A DNA stretch of 7,731 bases from a bacterium (GTDB lineage Bacteria > Sumerlaeota > Sumerlaeia > UBA8349), in NCBI GenBank assembly GCA_013203855.1, contig JABMPG010000758.1, forward strand, positions 1 through 7,731, in the 5' to 3' direction. The number at the start of each line of letters is the position of its first letter. The stretch's first letter is position 1. The position numbers and the translations under genes are program-made. Positions 1 to 6,554 of this stretch are shown here, piece by piece. The notes beneath the pieces were generated by a model. It saw nothing but the letters and a program-made list of their open reading frames with translations. It did not search any database and had not been told where the DNA came from.

Positions 1-565
1 GCTCCGCCTCCACCCCGGAAGTCCACACGCAGAAAGGCTGCGAAGCCCCGCCGACCTCCCGCCGCATCCGCTCCGTGATAAACGAATTGCTCGAGACGAA
101 GAAACGGTTCAGTAGAATAGGGGTCTTCCAGAAAAGCACATACTCCACCGCGTACTTCATCGCTACCGTGACGCGGCCCCGGCTGACAAAGACCGGCACA
201 GTCCGAAAATCGAGGTGAATATGGACCCGTTTCCCGCGAAGCCCCGCCCACATTTTCGCGATCAGGGCAATGTGCAGAGTCTGCGGGAAAGTCAGGAGAA
301 CCACCGATTCCCGCCCCCGAAGAAATTCCCGAATATAGCGAAGGGCCTCTATCATGAACGCCAGGCGAAAAATGCCCTTCAGCCGCGTGCGAACGGGGAG
401 ATAATGAAACCCTGGGCAAGCCTCGGGCTTCTCGTCAAAGGACGTAACATAGGTAATCGGCAGGCCCAGCCGCGTCAGATGCCGCATCATCGCCACGCTG
501 CGGGTGCGGTGCTGACAGCGGTCGAACCGGTTCGCGTCCAGCCAGATAAAGGAGGCTTTCTTCAT
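1..565 (-). CDS. GT4-like glycosyltransferase, N-terminal part (cut by left window edge)
   Basis: The visible 188 codons have no stop, so the gene runs off the left edge. I translated it directly; it begins MKKASFIWLDANRFDRCQ. The layout fits the acceptor-binding half of a GT-B fold glycosyltransferase: an early arginine-rich stretch (about residues 14-22), a hydrophobic VVLLTF strand (88-93), HLDFRTVPV (117-125), which resembles the D-x-R region of GT4 enzymes, then SSNSFITERM (158-167) and WTSGVE (181-186), which resembles the 'P-x-GVD' turn before the donor domain. By family, it would transfer a sugar from a nucleotide-sugar to a lipid-linked glycan on the cytoplasmic side of the membrane. 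The donor-binding EX7E-type region is outside the window, so the sugar is unknown. The start is well supported: ATG 565-563 overlaps the TGA of the upstream gene (ATGA) and is preceded by a purine-rich GGGAGGGGAGGG. Family assignment is by motif resemblance only. Confidence 0.75.
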   Translation of the reverse strand, partial: MKKASFIWLDANRFDRCQHRTRSVAMMRHLTRLGLPITYVTSFDEKPEACPGFHYLPVRTRLKGIFRLAFMIEALRYIREFLRGRESVVLLTFPQTLHIALIAKMWAGLRGKRVHIHLDFRTVPVFVSRGRVTVAMKYAVEYVLFWKTPILLNRFFVSSNSFITERMRREVGGASQPFCVWTSGVEAE

Positions 566-963
566 CCCTCCCCTCCCGGCGGGCTATCCACGCGCGTCTC
601 TTCGACTGGATGCTCGGAGGTGGTACGCGACACAAGGTGGCAGGCCGCGAGGAGGGCCCAGACGATCTGTTGATATGAATCCGACCGGTTGAACTCGAAC
701 TTGATCTCATGCACAAGAAAGAACACGACCGCAAGCAGGCACGCGTAGCGGAGACGATGGAGACGCAACTCGCCCTTTGGAAACCGCTGCCGGTACAGAT
801 TCCACGGGATCGAAACGATCAGGCCGATATACAGAACCGATCCCACGATTCCGAACTGGTAAAGCACGGTCATGTAGAGCGAATGCATGTTCAGCTCATT
901 GAGGCCCACCACCCGCGACGGCGCCGGACCATTTCCGAACCAGGACAGAGTCGATCTCGTCAC
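562..963 (-). CDS. C-terminal fragment of O-antigen polymerase/ligase (Wzy/WaaL family), downstream of in-frame TAG
   Basis: This 133-codon frame begins at the GTG immediately after a TAG and is in the same frame as the 359-residue ORF before it. It is best read as the second part of one gene. It carries features expected at the C-terminal end of the Wzy_C (O-antigen ligase-like) domain: WFGNGP (residues 8-13), matching the G-x-G-x periplasmic loop; NMHSLYMTVLYQFGIVGS (25-42), matching the conserved 'H-N-x-Y-L-x-x-x-x-x-x-G-x-x-G' stretch with its functional histidine at 27; a membrane helix at about 37-54; and a final hydrophobic region, ACLLAVVFFLVHEIKF (74-89). The tail is hydrophilic. The TGA stop overlaps the next gene's ATG. 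It may be made by reinitiation at GTG 963, by readthrough, or not at all. Alone it lacks most membrane segments and is unlikely to be an active enzyme. Confidence 0.7.
   Translation of the reverse strand: MTRSTLSWFGNGPAPSRVVGLNELNMHSLYMTVLYQFGIVGSVLYIGLIVSIPWNLYRQRFPKGELRLHRLRYACLLAVVFFLVHEIKFEFNRSDSYQQIVWALLAACHLVSRTTSEHPVEETRVDSPPGGEG
566..577 (-). promoter_or_regulatory. Ribosome binding site for the glycosyltransferase gene
   Basis: On the minus strand GGGAGGGGAGGG directly precedes the ATG at 565. Its GGAGGGG part is a good anti-16S match, although spacing to the start is short. The site lies inside the last codons of the upstream gene, where it encodes Pro-Pro-Gly-Gly-Glu-Gly. That points to translational coupling and fixes the start codon. 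Confidence 0.6.
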
Positions 964-966
964 CTA
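964..966 (-). other. In-frame amber (TAG) codon interrupting the polymerase/ligase gene
   Basis: The minus strand reads GAC GCG TGG TAG GTG ACG AGA. The TAG is codon 360 of a frame otherwise open from the ATG at 2043 to the TGA at 562, which gives 493 codons including the TAG, a normal length for this family. Protein-family features are present on both sides with no frame change, so one base substitution explains the break (for example from TGG, CAG, AAG, GAG or TAC/TAT). The neighbouring wzx gene ends with TAG as a true stop, so wholesale reassignment of TAG is unlikely here. Confidence 0.85.
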
Positions 967-2043
967 CCACGCGTCGTACCACACAAAAGACCGGTTGAAC
1001 ACTTCCACCAGGTTCCGTCCTTCGGCGATATTGTGAGACAGCAGGATCATCCGCCGGACCACTTCGCTGTAGATCTCGGGTTTGATCACAGCCAGGAGAA
1101 GCGCCGCTATAGGGAGGGCAAAACCCAGCGCCGCCACCTCGAGCCATTTCAGACGAAAGCCGTAGAGAAGCGTCATCAGCACCGTGCCCACGCCGAAAAG
1201 AACGATGCCGCTCCGGCTGTTTGAAAGAAGCAGCCCTATCCCTATCAGCGCATAGGCAAACCAGTATTTGCGTTTCCCCTCCATCACAGAATATAGAATC
1301 AGCGGACACAGCATCGCGCCGAACTCTCCGATTGCCTCCGTCCGGATCACCAGGGTCCGCATCCGCGTGAACTCCAGCGTCTGCGTCACGCCCAGCTCAG
1401 CCGTGGCCCGCTCCAGAAAAACCCGGAAGAGACGCCCCGCGCCGGGGGAATAGTAGATCAGAATTCCCACGATCATCTGAAGCGCCATCATCCAGATCAG
1501 AACCCGGATCACCTTCTCGGCAAATCGCAATCGATCCGCCCGCAGATAAGCGGGCGCGTTCACGACCAGCAGGAACAGGCCGATACCGCCGGCGAAGTTC
1601 ACGAGATGACGCCCTTCCTGAACCAGCACGAAGGCGCGATGATGAAGCACTCCCTGCACGGCGATCGCGAGAAGCGCAAATCCCCAGAGCACCCGGTCAT
1701 GCTTGAAGGTTCCCCGGCCGGACAGGAGGAATTTCAGCACGTAGAGAAAGCCCATCACGAGGATCAGAAGCGACGCCGACGAGAGCGTATCGCGCCCGCC
1801 AAGAGTGAGGGTGACAGGAAAGAAGACCAGCGCGACCACGAACAGCAATCGGTTCTCGCCATAGAGATGGCTCGGGAAAAGAGAGAACAATCCGATGACT
1901 GAGACTGCCACCAGATACTTGGCGGGCGTCGAGGCCATTCCCGAAAGAGAAAACGCGACCGCCAGGAAGAGAGCCATCCCGCAAAAGAAAGTGAACAGCA
2001 GCACGTTCTCCCGCCGTATCCGAGCGTCCATGCCGACAGACAT
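964..2043 (-). CDS. O-antigen polymerase/ligase (Wzy/WaaL family), N-terminal part, ends at in-frame TAG
   Basis: This 359-residue integral membrane protein has about nine to ten hydrophobic segments, for example at roughly 14-34, 43-57, 66-82, 89-107, 117-132, 151-163, 179-198, 238-253, 260-274, 278-294 and 301-320. The hallmark LLLSNSRSGIVLF (271-283) matches the 'SRxG' segment of the Wzy/WaaL (Wzy_C) family. Members join oligosaccharide repeat units, or ligate finished glycan to lipid A-core, on the periplasmic face using undecaprenyl-linked donors. Placement right after a Wzx gene favours the polymerase role, but sequence alone does not separate Wzy from WaaL. The start is supported by AGGAGG seven nt upstream, inside the end of wzx, with one nt between the wzx stop and this ATG. 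The frame stops in the large periplasmic loop, just before the conserved GNGP and histidine motifs, which lie in the same frame beyond the TAG. As a truncated product it would probably be inactive. Confidence 0.8.
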   Translation of the reverse strand: MSVGMDARIRRENVLLFTFFCGMALFLAVAFSLSGMASTPAKYLVAVSVIGLFSLFPSHLYGENRLLFVVALVFFPVTLTLGGRDTLSSASLLILVMGFLYVLKFLLSGRGTFKHDRVLWGFALLAIAVQGVLHHRAFVLVQEGRHLVNFAGGIGLFLLVVNAPAYLRADRLRFAEKVIRVLIWMMALQMIVGILIYYSPGAGRLFRVFLERATAELGVTQTLEFTRMRTLVIRTEAIGEFGAMLCPLILYSVMEGKRKYWFAYALIGIGLLLSNSRSGIVLFGVGTVLMTLLYGFRLKWLEVAALGFALPIAALLLAVIKPEIYSEVVRRMILLSHNIAEGRNLVEVFNRSFVWYDAW

Positions 2044-2044
2044 C

Positions 2045-3589
2045 CTATCGCCTCCTATGGAGCATTCGACGGAACTGCTCCCGTTCTTGCAACGAAAAAG
2101 GCGAGTTGAGCCAGGTTACCAGCAGATACGTGGCGCTCCCCGCGAGCCACGCCAGCGCCAGGCCGGCCAGATTGTCCCCCCACCGCAGAATGAGCCACAT
2201 CGGCAGCGCCATGACCAGGGTATTCACCACGAGAGGCGCCGTCGCGCGCCATTCGAAGCGCATCCCCGTGTGACGCCGCGCGAAGTAGTACAAGAAGAGG
2301 TTTTTGCAGAAAGCGGACAGACCGGTGGCCACGGCGACGCCCATAATGCCATAGCCGGTCCACACGAGCGCCAGGCTTAGAACGAGCCCGAAAAAGGTGA
2401 AGTACTGGGCCAGAAAACGGTAGAAGAGTTTTTCGAGAGCCTGAATGGTCAGATCCGCGGGCAACTCGAAAAAGGACGTGCAGAGAAACGCGAACGTCAC
2501 CGCCAGAACTGGATAGGCTCCGAGGTATTGAGGCTCTCCGAAGACATGGAGGATGATGTGCTTGCCTCCCAGGAGCACGAACGCCAGAGACGGCAGAAGG
2601 AAGAAAAGGTTGAACCGGCACAAGGTATTGAACATCTCGTGCAGCGCGCGGTTCTTATCCTCCGCTTTTGAGAAACGGGTATAGAAGGCGGGGCGGATCA
2701 CCGACTGAAGCAGACGTTGCGGCAGAACCTGCAAGATCATCTGACTCACGCGATATGCGAAGGCATACGCTCCGAGTTGAGCGAAATCCAGATAGCGGCT
2801 CACCACCAGGTTCGCCAGCGAAAAATCCATCGCGATCCCGTGAGGCAGGGTGACTAGATTATAGCCGGAGTAGCGGGCGAATCGGCGGTACTCGATATCT
2901 TCCTGTTCCCCCGTATCCGCCGCCCGGATCCGCGGAGCGATCCATCGACGATAGAGGTAGAACAGCGCGAGCAGCGCCGGCGTATAGGCGAAAACCTCGG
3001 CCACAAACAGTTCCCGCAGACCGTAGCCCTTCTCCAGAAAGACGACGATGAAGGCGGTCTTTAGCGTGATGCAGGCGAGCTGCCCCCATACCTGGTAAAC
3101 GTGGAGGAAGAGGTTGTTGAGCACGATCCCGATGATGTTGATCTGGAAGAAGAGCACGGCGGCGATGGCGAAGACGAAAAAAACCTCCCGGTACTCCGCC
3201 ATGTTGACGAGCCCGGCGATGGTCCGATAGAACGCGAGGAGCACGGCGAAAACCAAGATCGCCATCGCGAGATTGAGAACCGCGATCATGCGATACGTTT
3301 TCGAAATCCGACGGAACTGCCTCCGGGCGAAATACTCCGGGATGAAGCGCTGCAGCGTGCTCTGCGTTCCCAGGTTCGAGAGAAACACGAGGTACACAAG
3401 CGATGAGAGAATGAGATTGTAGCGCCCGAAGTCCTCCATGGAGAGTTTTCGGACCAGGTACCATGACAGAAACATCGCCACGGCCTTGGACAGAAGCATC
3501 CCCGCCGTCACGTGAAGCGCGCTGCGTTTCACCGACGCCCCGAGTGAAGACGAACGCGTGTCAGAGGCCGTGACAGTGGGTTCACTCAT
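2045..3589 (-). CDS. wzx: Wzx-type polysaccharide flippase (MOP superfamily)
   Basis: This 514-residue multi-pass membrane protein is expected to flip undecaprenyl-diphosphate-linked repeat units from the cytoplasmic to the periplasmic face of the inner membrane. Evidence for the polysaccharide-synthesis branch of the MOP/MVF transporters: the N-terminal pattern SALHVTAGMLLSKAVAMFLS followed by LVRKLSMEDFGRYNLI (about 46-61), the typical 'L-x-x-x-x-F-G-x-Y' after the first helix, then TQSTLQRFIPEY (75-86); about 12-14 hydrophobic helices along the whole length; and basic cytoplasmic loops, with YRRFARYSGYNLVTLP starting the second half. The length is normal for Wzx. It follows the Wzz-like gene after a 177-nt gap and ends in TAG one nt before the next gene's ATG. 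I see no clear Shine-Dalgarno before the chosen ATG (3589-3587), so the start is less certain than the family. The hydrophilic first 20 residues would tolerate a slightly different start. Confidence 0.9.
   Translation of the reverse strand: MSEPTVTASDTRSSSLGASVKRSALHVTAGMLLSKAVAMFLSWYLVRKLSMEDFGRYNLILSSLVYLVFLSNLGTQSTLQRFIPEYFARRQFRRISKTYRMIAVLNLAMAILVFAVLLAFYRTIAGLVNMAEYREVFFVFAIAAVLFFQINIIGIVLNNLFLHVYQVWGQLACITLKTAFIVVFLEKGYGLRELFVAEVFAYTPALLALFYLYRRWIAPRIRAADTGEQEDIEYRRFARYSGYNLVTLPHGIAMDFSLANLVVSRYLDFAQLGAYAFAYRVSQMILQVLPQRLLQSVIRPAFYTRFSKAEDKNRALHEMFNTLCRFNLFFLLPSLAFVLLGGKHIILHVFGEPQYLGAYPVLAVTFAFLCTSFFELPADLTIQALEKLFYRFLAQYFTFFGLVLSLALVWTGYGIMGVAVATGLSAFCKNLFLYYFARRHTGMRFEWRATAPLVVNTLVMALPMWLILRWGDNLAGLALAWLAGSATYLLVTWLNSPFSLQEREQFRRMLHRRR
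2051..2056 (-). promoter_or_regulatory. Strong Shine-Dalgarno for the polymerase/ligase gene
   Basis: AGGAGG on the minus strand lies seven nt before the ATG at 2043, inside the last codons of wzx (the Arg-Arg-Arg end). It decides the start of the polymerase/ligase gene and suggests coupling to wzx translation. Confidence 0.75.
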
Positions 3590-3766
3590 GGATGAACTTC
3601 ACGAAGCGGCTTCTGGCAACAGTCAAGGGGCCAGTAGCCGGCAGCCAGTCGCGAGAAAACGGGGGATCAGAATATTGGAACCGTTCAGGTTTCATGGACA
3701 GTCTTGTTGAGAAGGAAGAAGGTTGACGGATCGCCGCACGAAAGAGACGGCGGGAATTCGGCGGAA
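3590..3766. other. Intergenic gap between wzz-like gene and wzx, no gene seen
   Basis: This 177-nt stretch separates two genes pointing the same way. A 71-codon frame crosses it, but it overlaps both neighbours and looks like chance. Two copies of GCCAGT (3630-3635 and 3644-3649) lie 14 nt apart. A weak inverted repeat, GCGGGA at 3750-3755 with TCCCGC at 3771-3776, straddles the stop of the wzz-like gene but is not followed by a T-run. I could not find a convincing promoter or terminator. The gap might hold an internal promoter or a 5' leader for wzx. Confidence 0.5.
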
Positions 3767-5203
3767 TTACTCCCGCTCGCGGGCGGTCATCCGCCAATAG
3801 TGCATGAACACTTCTTTGACCGCGATCAGGATCAGACCTATGAATGCTGAAAACACCAGCGCGCTCACGACCATTTGCCGCTTCTTCTGGAAAACAGGAC
3901 GGATCGAAGATGTTGGCGGCTGGACTACCTTCAGGGCGAAGACTCGGTCCCTCTCGGCCTCGAGCCCGGCGATCTCATCCGCCAGGTCCCGCTTGAGAAG
4001 GGGCAGGTCGACATCCTTCTCCGCCTTAAACTCCCGGATATCGATCTGGGCGGCGGCGATTTCTTTCTCCACCCCTTCCTTCTGTTCGAGCGTCAGCTTC
4101 TCGACCTCGGCCTCGGCTATCCGCTTGTCTGCCAGGAGGGCCTTCTCTTTCTGGTTGGTCAGTTTGACGATCTCATGGCGCAACGTCTCGATCCCGGCCA
4201 TATTTGCCGCCAGATCGGCCTTGTGCTGTTGCTGCGCCATCCGCTTCTCGAAAATGTCGTCGCTGATCTGCTGCGCCTTTAGAAAGTTCTCCGACTGGAT
4301 ATAATTCAGGAGTATCGATGGGGCCAAGATGTTCGTGCCTGCATTTTCCGCCCTCTCGATCTGGTCGGCGGCAATCTTCGCCTCCAGTTCCCTCACCCGC
4401 GCGAGATAGCCCGATTGCTCCTGGATCTCCGTGGTCGCGATCCGAACGCTCTCCTCCAGTCGCAGATTGTCCGCTTCCAGCGCCGTGATCTCGTTCTCCT
4501 GTATCCGGATATCCTGGTCGACATCCGCCATCTTCGATTCGATCTGAATTGCCTTCTGCTGGGCCGCCATGATGGCAGAAGCCAGGTTCTTCTGCTTGAT
4601 CCGAAGGCCCACAGTGTCGTTTTCCTTCCGGGCAATCTCCAGTTCCGTTTTCACAATCTCGCCGTCCACCCTCTCGATCGCGTTTTTTTTCAAGGAGATT
4701 TCCGCCTTCAAATCCTTCTGAAGGCTTTGGACGTAGGCATCTTTCTCCTGTCGCAGACCTTCTGTCAGAGCGGCCAGAATCTTCTTTCCCATCTCGGTGT
4801 CGGGTGTCCGGTAAGACACCACAACCGAGCGAAACTCGGGCCGAGGAGTCCGTTCGGCATCGCCGGTCAAGGTCGTAGAGAAGACCAGTTTCTCTGCGTA
4901 CTCCTGCGGATCGAGATCAAGCGACTGGATGATATGATGAGTCAGGGCGCCCCGGCGGATTTTCTCCGCCATGTTGCTGGCTGTATCATTCGACATGATA
5001 TGCCCCTGCTCGTCCGTGCCGATTATCCCCGGTTCGATGACCGTGGACACCGAATACTCCGGCTCCAGGACCATACTGACGACTGCGGTAGCCAGACATA
5101 CAAGCAAAACCAAGACCAGCAGCGGCTTCCAGTTCGACTCGGCGATCCGCAATGTGCGGGCCAGAATATATCCTAGTTCGATCTCTTCAAATTCGCGTTT
5201 CAT
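3767..5203 (-). CDS. Wzz-like polysaccharide co-polymerase (chain-length determinant) with long coiled coil, no kinase domain
   Basis: The predicted product has 478 residues with two membrane helices, about 27-47 and 444-463, bracketing a large periplasmic part. This is the topology of Wzz/PCP proteins, which sit in the inner membrane and control the length of polymer made by Wzy. The N-terminal domain after TM1 reads EPEYSVSTVIEPGI (47-60), like the Wzz beta-strand segment. Residues about 155-285 and 315-425 are rich in E, K, A, I and Q with heptad character, forming two coiled-coil arms separated by a less helical stretch, NILAPSILLNYIQSENFLKA (291-310). The proline motif before TM2, VVQPPTSSIRPVFQKKRQ (426-443), matches the PCP signature. 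Only about 15 residues follow TM2, with no Walker motifs or tyrosine tail, so this is not a Wzc-type kinase. ATG 5203 is preferred because AAGGA sits six nt upstream; the frame extends to a TTG at 5320, but that adds a low-complexity basic leader. Confidence 0.85.
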   Translation of the reverse strand: MKREFEEIELGYILARTLRIAESNWKPLLVLVLLVCLATAVVSMVLEPEYSVSTVIEPGIIGTDEQGHIMSNDTASNMAEKIRRGALTHHIIQSLDLDPQEYAEKLVFSTTLTGDAERTPRPEFRSVVVSYRTPDTEMGKKILAALTEGLRQEKDAYVQSLQKDLKAEISLKKNAIERVDGEIVKTELEIARKENDTVGLRIKQKNLASAIMAAQQKAIQIESKMADVDQDIRIQENEITALEADNLRLEESVRIATTEIQEQSGYLARVRELEAKIAADQIERAENAGTNILAPSILLNYIQSENFLKAQQISDDIFEKRMAQQQHKADLAANMAGIETLRHEIVKLTNQKEKALLADKRIAEAEVEKLTLEQKEGVEKEIAAAQIDIREFKAEKDVDLPLLKRDLADEIAGLEAERDRVFALKVVQPPTSSIRPVFQKKRQMVVSALVFSAFIGLILIAVKEVFMHYWRMTARERE

Positions 5204-5209
5204 ACGATA

Positions 5210-5214
5210 TCCTT
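5210..5214 (-). promoter_or_regulatory. Ribosome binding site that sets the start of the wzz-like gene
   Basis: AAGGA on the minus strand is six nt before ATG 5203. No comparable site precedes the upstream in-frame TTG at 5320, so the shorter 478-residue product is favoured. Confidence 0.6.
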
Positions 5215-5323
5215 GGGAACGGGAAGATCCGGCAGACAAGCCGCCCGAACCGGCGCGCCGCAACCCTTTTTTCTCGGCCATTTCACGCGCCTTGTCAATC
5301 TTTTTCCCTTTCCACGCCAATTC

Positions 5324-5332
5324 TGCTATATC
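5324..5332 (+). promoter_or_regulatory. Possible extended -10 promoter element for lpxK
   Basis: TGCTATATC fits TGn followed by a -10-like hexamer (TATATC). No recognisable -35 lies at normal spacing, as expected if the extended -10 carries the contact. A transcript would start near 5339 and leave about 37 nt before the lpxK ATG. Weak evidence. Confidence 0.3.
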
Positions 5333-5375
5333 AAAGGCACAGTCGGGATGCCCTACTCAACCGGCCGCGAACCCT

Positions 5376-6554
5376 ATGTCCATCTCTCCCCCCTCAGACA
5401 CAACCTCCGATCCGTTCTCCATCCGGGGCAAGATCCTCAGGTGGGCGGACGGCTCTCCCCCACATGGGGCCACCGAACGCCTTCTCGCCGCGGGACTTCG
5501 GGCGGCGTCTATGCTCTACGGAACCGCAGCCGCCGCCCGTGCCATCGCATTCCACACCGGCCTCAAGAAATCCAACGCCGTTGACTGTCCCGTGATCAGC
5601 GTTGGCAACCTGACCACCGGCGGCACCGGCAAGACGCCTATCGTTATTGAGATTGCCCGACACTATCGGGACATGGGCCGCCGCGTCGCCGTCGTCAGCC
5701 GTGGATACAGGCGCGAAGCCACCGCCCCGGTTCTCGTCGTCAGCGACGGACACGAAATCCTCGCTCCGGCTCGCGAGGCCGGAGACGAACCCAGCCTTAT
5801 CGCCCGAGCTCTCCCCGGAGTCGCCGTCGTGGTCGGCGCGCGACGATACGATGCCGCACGGACTGCCCGGGACCGATGCAAAGCCGATCTTATCGTCCTC
5901 GATGATGGTTTCCAGCATCGCGCCCTGGCCCGGGACTGCGATCTCATTCTCTGGGACAGCCTTCGCCCCCTGGAATCCCTCGCCCTTCTGCCCCGTGGAC
6001 TCCTGCGAGAAAGTCTGGCCGGCCTTCGAAGAGCCCACGCTCTGATCTTCACCCGGAGCAACCTCGCGACCGGAAACCGAAAGGCTCTGGCGCGGATCAA
6101 ACGAATCGCGCCTCACCTGATTGTCTTTGAAAGTTCGTTGGAGATTGCGGGACTACGCCCGCTGGATAGTGCCTCGGACCCGATTACCCTCGTTGACGCA
6201 ACCGCCCAGCCTGCTGCCGCTCTCTGCGGAATCGGCAACCCCACATCCTTCTGGGGACTTCTGGAGGCGGCCGGAGTTCGCCTCGTCTGGAAAAGGGCTT
6301 TTCCCGACCACTACCGTCCTTCTCGCAACGAGATCCAGACAGCCCTCGGCGAAGCGGAAGCGGCAGGAGCCCGCCGCGCCTTCATCACAGAGAAAGACGC
6401 CCAGAACATGCCTGAGAATTCCGATTACCCCCTGCCGGTCTTCGTCGTCACCGCCCGAAACTCCTTCGGTTCCGACATCGCACTGTTCCACGCTTTCCTG
6501 GACCGGATCCCGAACCTGAATCTGCAACCCGCGGACTGCGAACTCACTCGGTAA
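5376..6554 (+). CDS. lpxK: Tetraacyldisaccharide 4'-kinase (lipid A biosynthesis)
   Basis: LpxK phosphorylates the 4' position of tetraacyldisaccharide-1-phosphate with ATP to give lipid IVA, at the cytoplasmic face of the inner membrane. The 392-residue product shows the family's motifs in order: a short hydrophobic N-terminal stretch (about 35-60), VISVGNLTTGGTGKTP with its P-loop (73-88), VVSRGYRRE (106-114), GDEPSLIA (136-143), VVVGARR (151-157), VLDDGFQHRALARD (174-187), LLPRGLLRE (204-212), a TRSNL switch (226-230), CGIGNP (284-289), FPDHYRPS with the conserved DH (309-316) and ITEKDAQNM (337-345). It is somewhat longer than usual (about 320-350 residues). ATG 5376 is chosen because RGKILRWADG (17-26) resembles the N-terminal segment of other LpxK proteins, but no Shine-Dalgarno precedes it. 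The stop overlaps the convergent NAPRT gene by 11 nt. Family call is firm; start is moderate. Confidence 0.96.
   Translation: MSISPPSDTTSDPFSIRGKILRWADGSPPHGATERLLAAGLRAASMLYGTAAAARAIAFHTGLKKSNAVDCPVISVGNLTTGGTGKTPIVIEIARHYRDMGRRVAVVSRGYRREATAPVLVVSDGHEILAPAREAGDEPSLIARALPGVAVVVGARRYDAARTARDRCKADLIVLDDGFQHRALARDCDLILWDSLRPLESLALLPRGLLRESLAGLRRAHALIFTRSNLATGNRKALARIKRIAPHLIVFESSLEIAGLRPLDSASDPITLVDATAQPAAALCGIGNPTSFWGLLEAAGVRLVWKRAFPDHYRPSRNEIQTALGEAEAAGARRAFITEKDAQNMPENSDYPLPVFVVTARNSFGSDIALFHAFLDRIPNLNLQPADCELTR

Larger units (their letters stand above)
5204..5375. promoter_or_regulatory. Divergent intergenic region between the wzz-like gene and lpxK
   Basis: This 172-nt region should hold promoters for both the minus-strand polysaccharide block and lpxK. 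On the minus strand a perfect -35 hexamer, TTGACA, lies at 5293-5298, but no good -10 follows at 16-18 nt. On the plus strand an extended -10-like TGCTATATC lies at 5324-5332. Because the two sites overlap the same AT-rich patch (about 5290-5335), transcription of the two directions could interfere. This is inference from consensus matching only. Confidence 0.45.

Noticed and set aside
1697..2047. Open frame continuing about 115 codons past the TAG stop of wzx, as if that TAG were also read through
   Set aside because: The continuation lies out of frame over the polymerase/ligase gene and reads as low-hydrophobicity shadow sequence, while the real next gene has its own strong SD and ATG. The wzx TAG is a true stop.
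3750..3776. Inverted repeat at the stop of the wzz-like gene as a terminator
   Set aside because: The stem is only 6 bp with a 15-nt loop and no following T-run on the minus strand.
3582..3797. 71-codon minus-strand frame across the wzz-wzx gap
   Set aside because: It overlaps both neighbouring genes, has no ribosome site I can see and no recognisable motif; it looks like chance in GC-rich DNA.
4415..5176. Long plus-strand frame antisense to the wzz-like gene
   Set aside because: It mirrors the codon pattern of the coiled-coil gene on the other strand and has no domain I recognise; a shadow.
5260..5290. Possible sigma-54 promoter (TGGC...TTGC) on the minus strand
   Set aside because: The TGGC and TTGC elements are about five nt too far apart for a -24/-12 promoter.
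5204..5320. N-terminal extension of the wzz-like protein from TTG 5320
   Set aside because: It lacks a ribosome site, is basic and low in complexity, and an ATG with a good SD exists at 5203. Kept only as an alternative start.
5394..6116. 240-codon minus-strand frame antisense to lpxK
   Set aside because: lpxK motifs are unmistakable on the plus strand; the antisense frame is Gly/Ser/Asp-rich shadow sequence.
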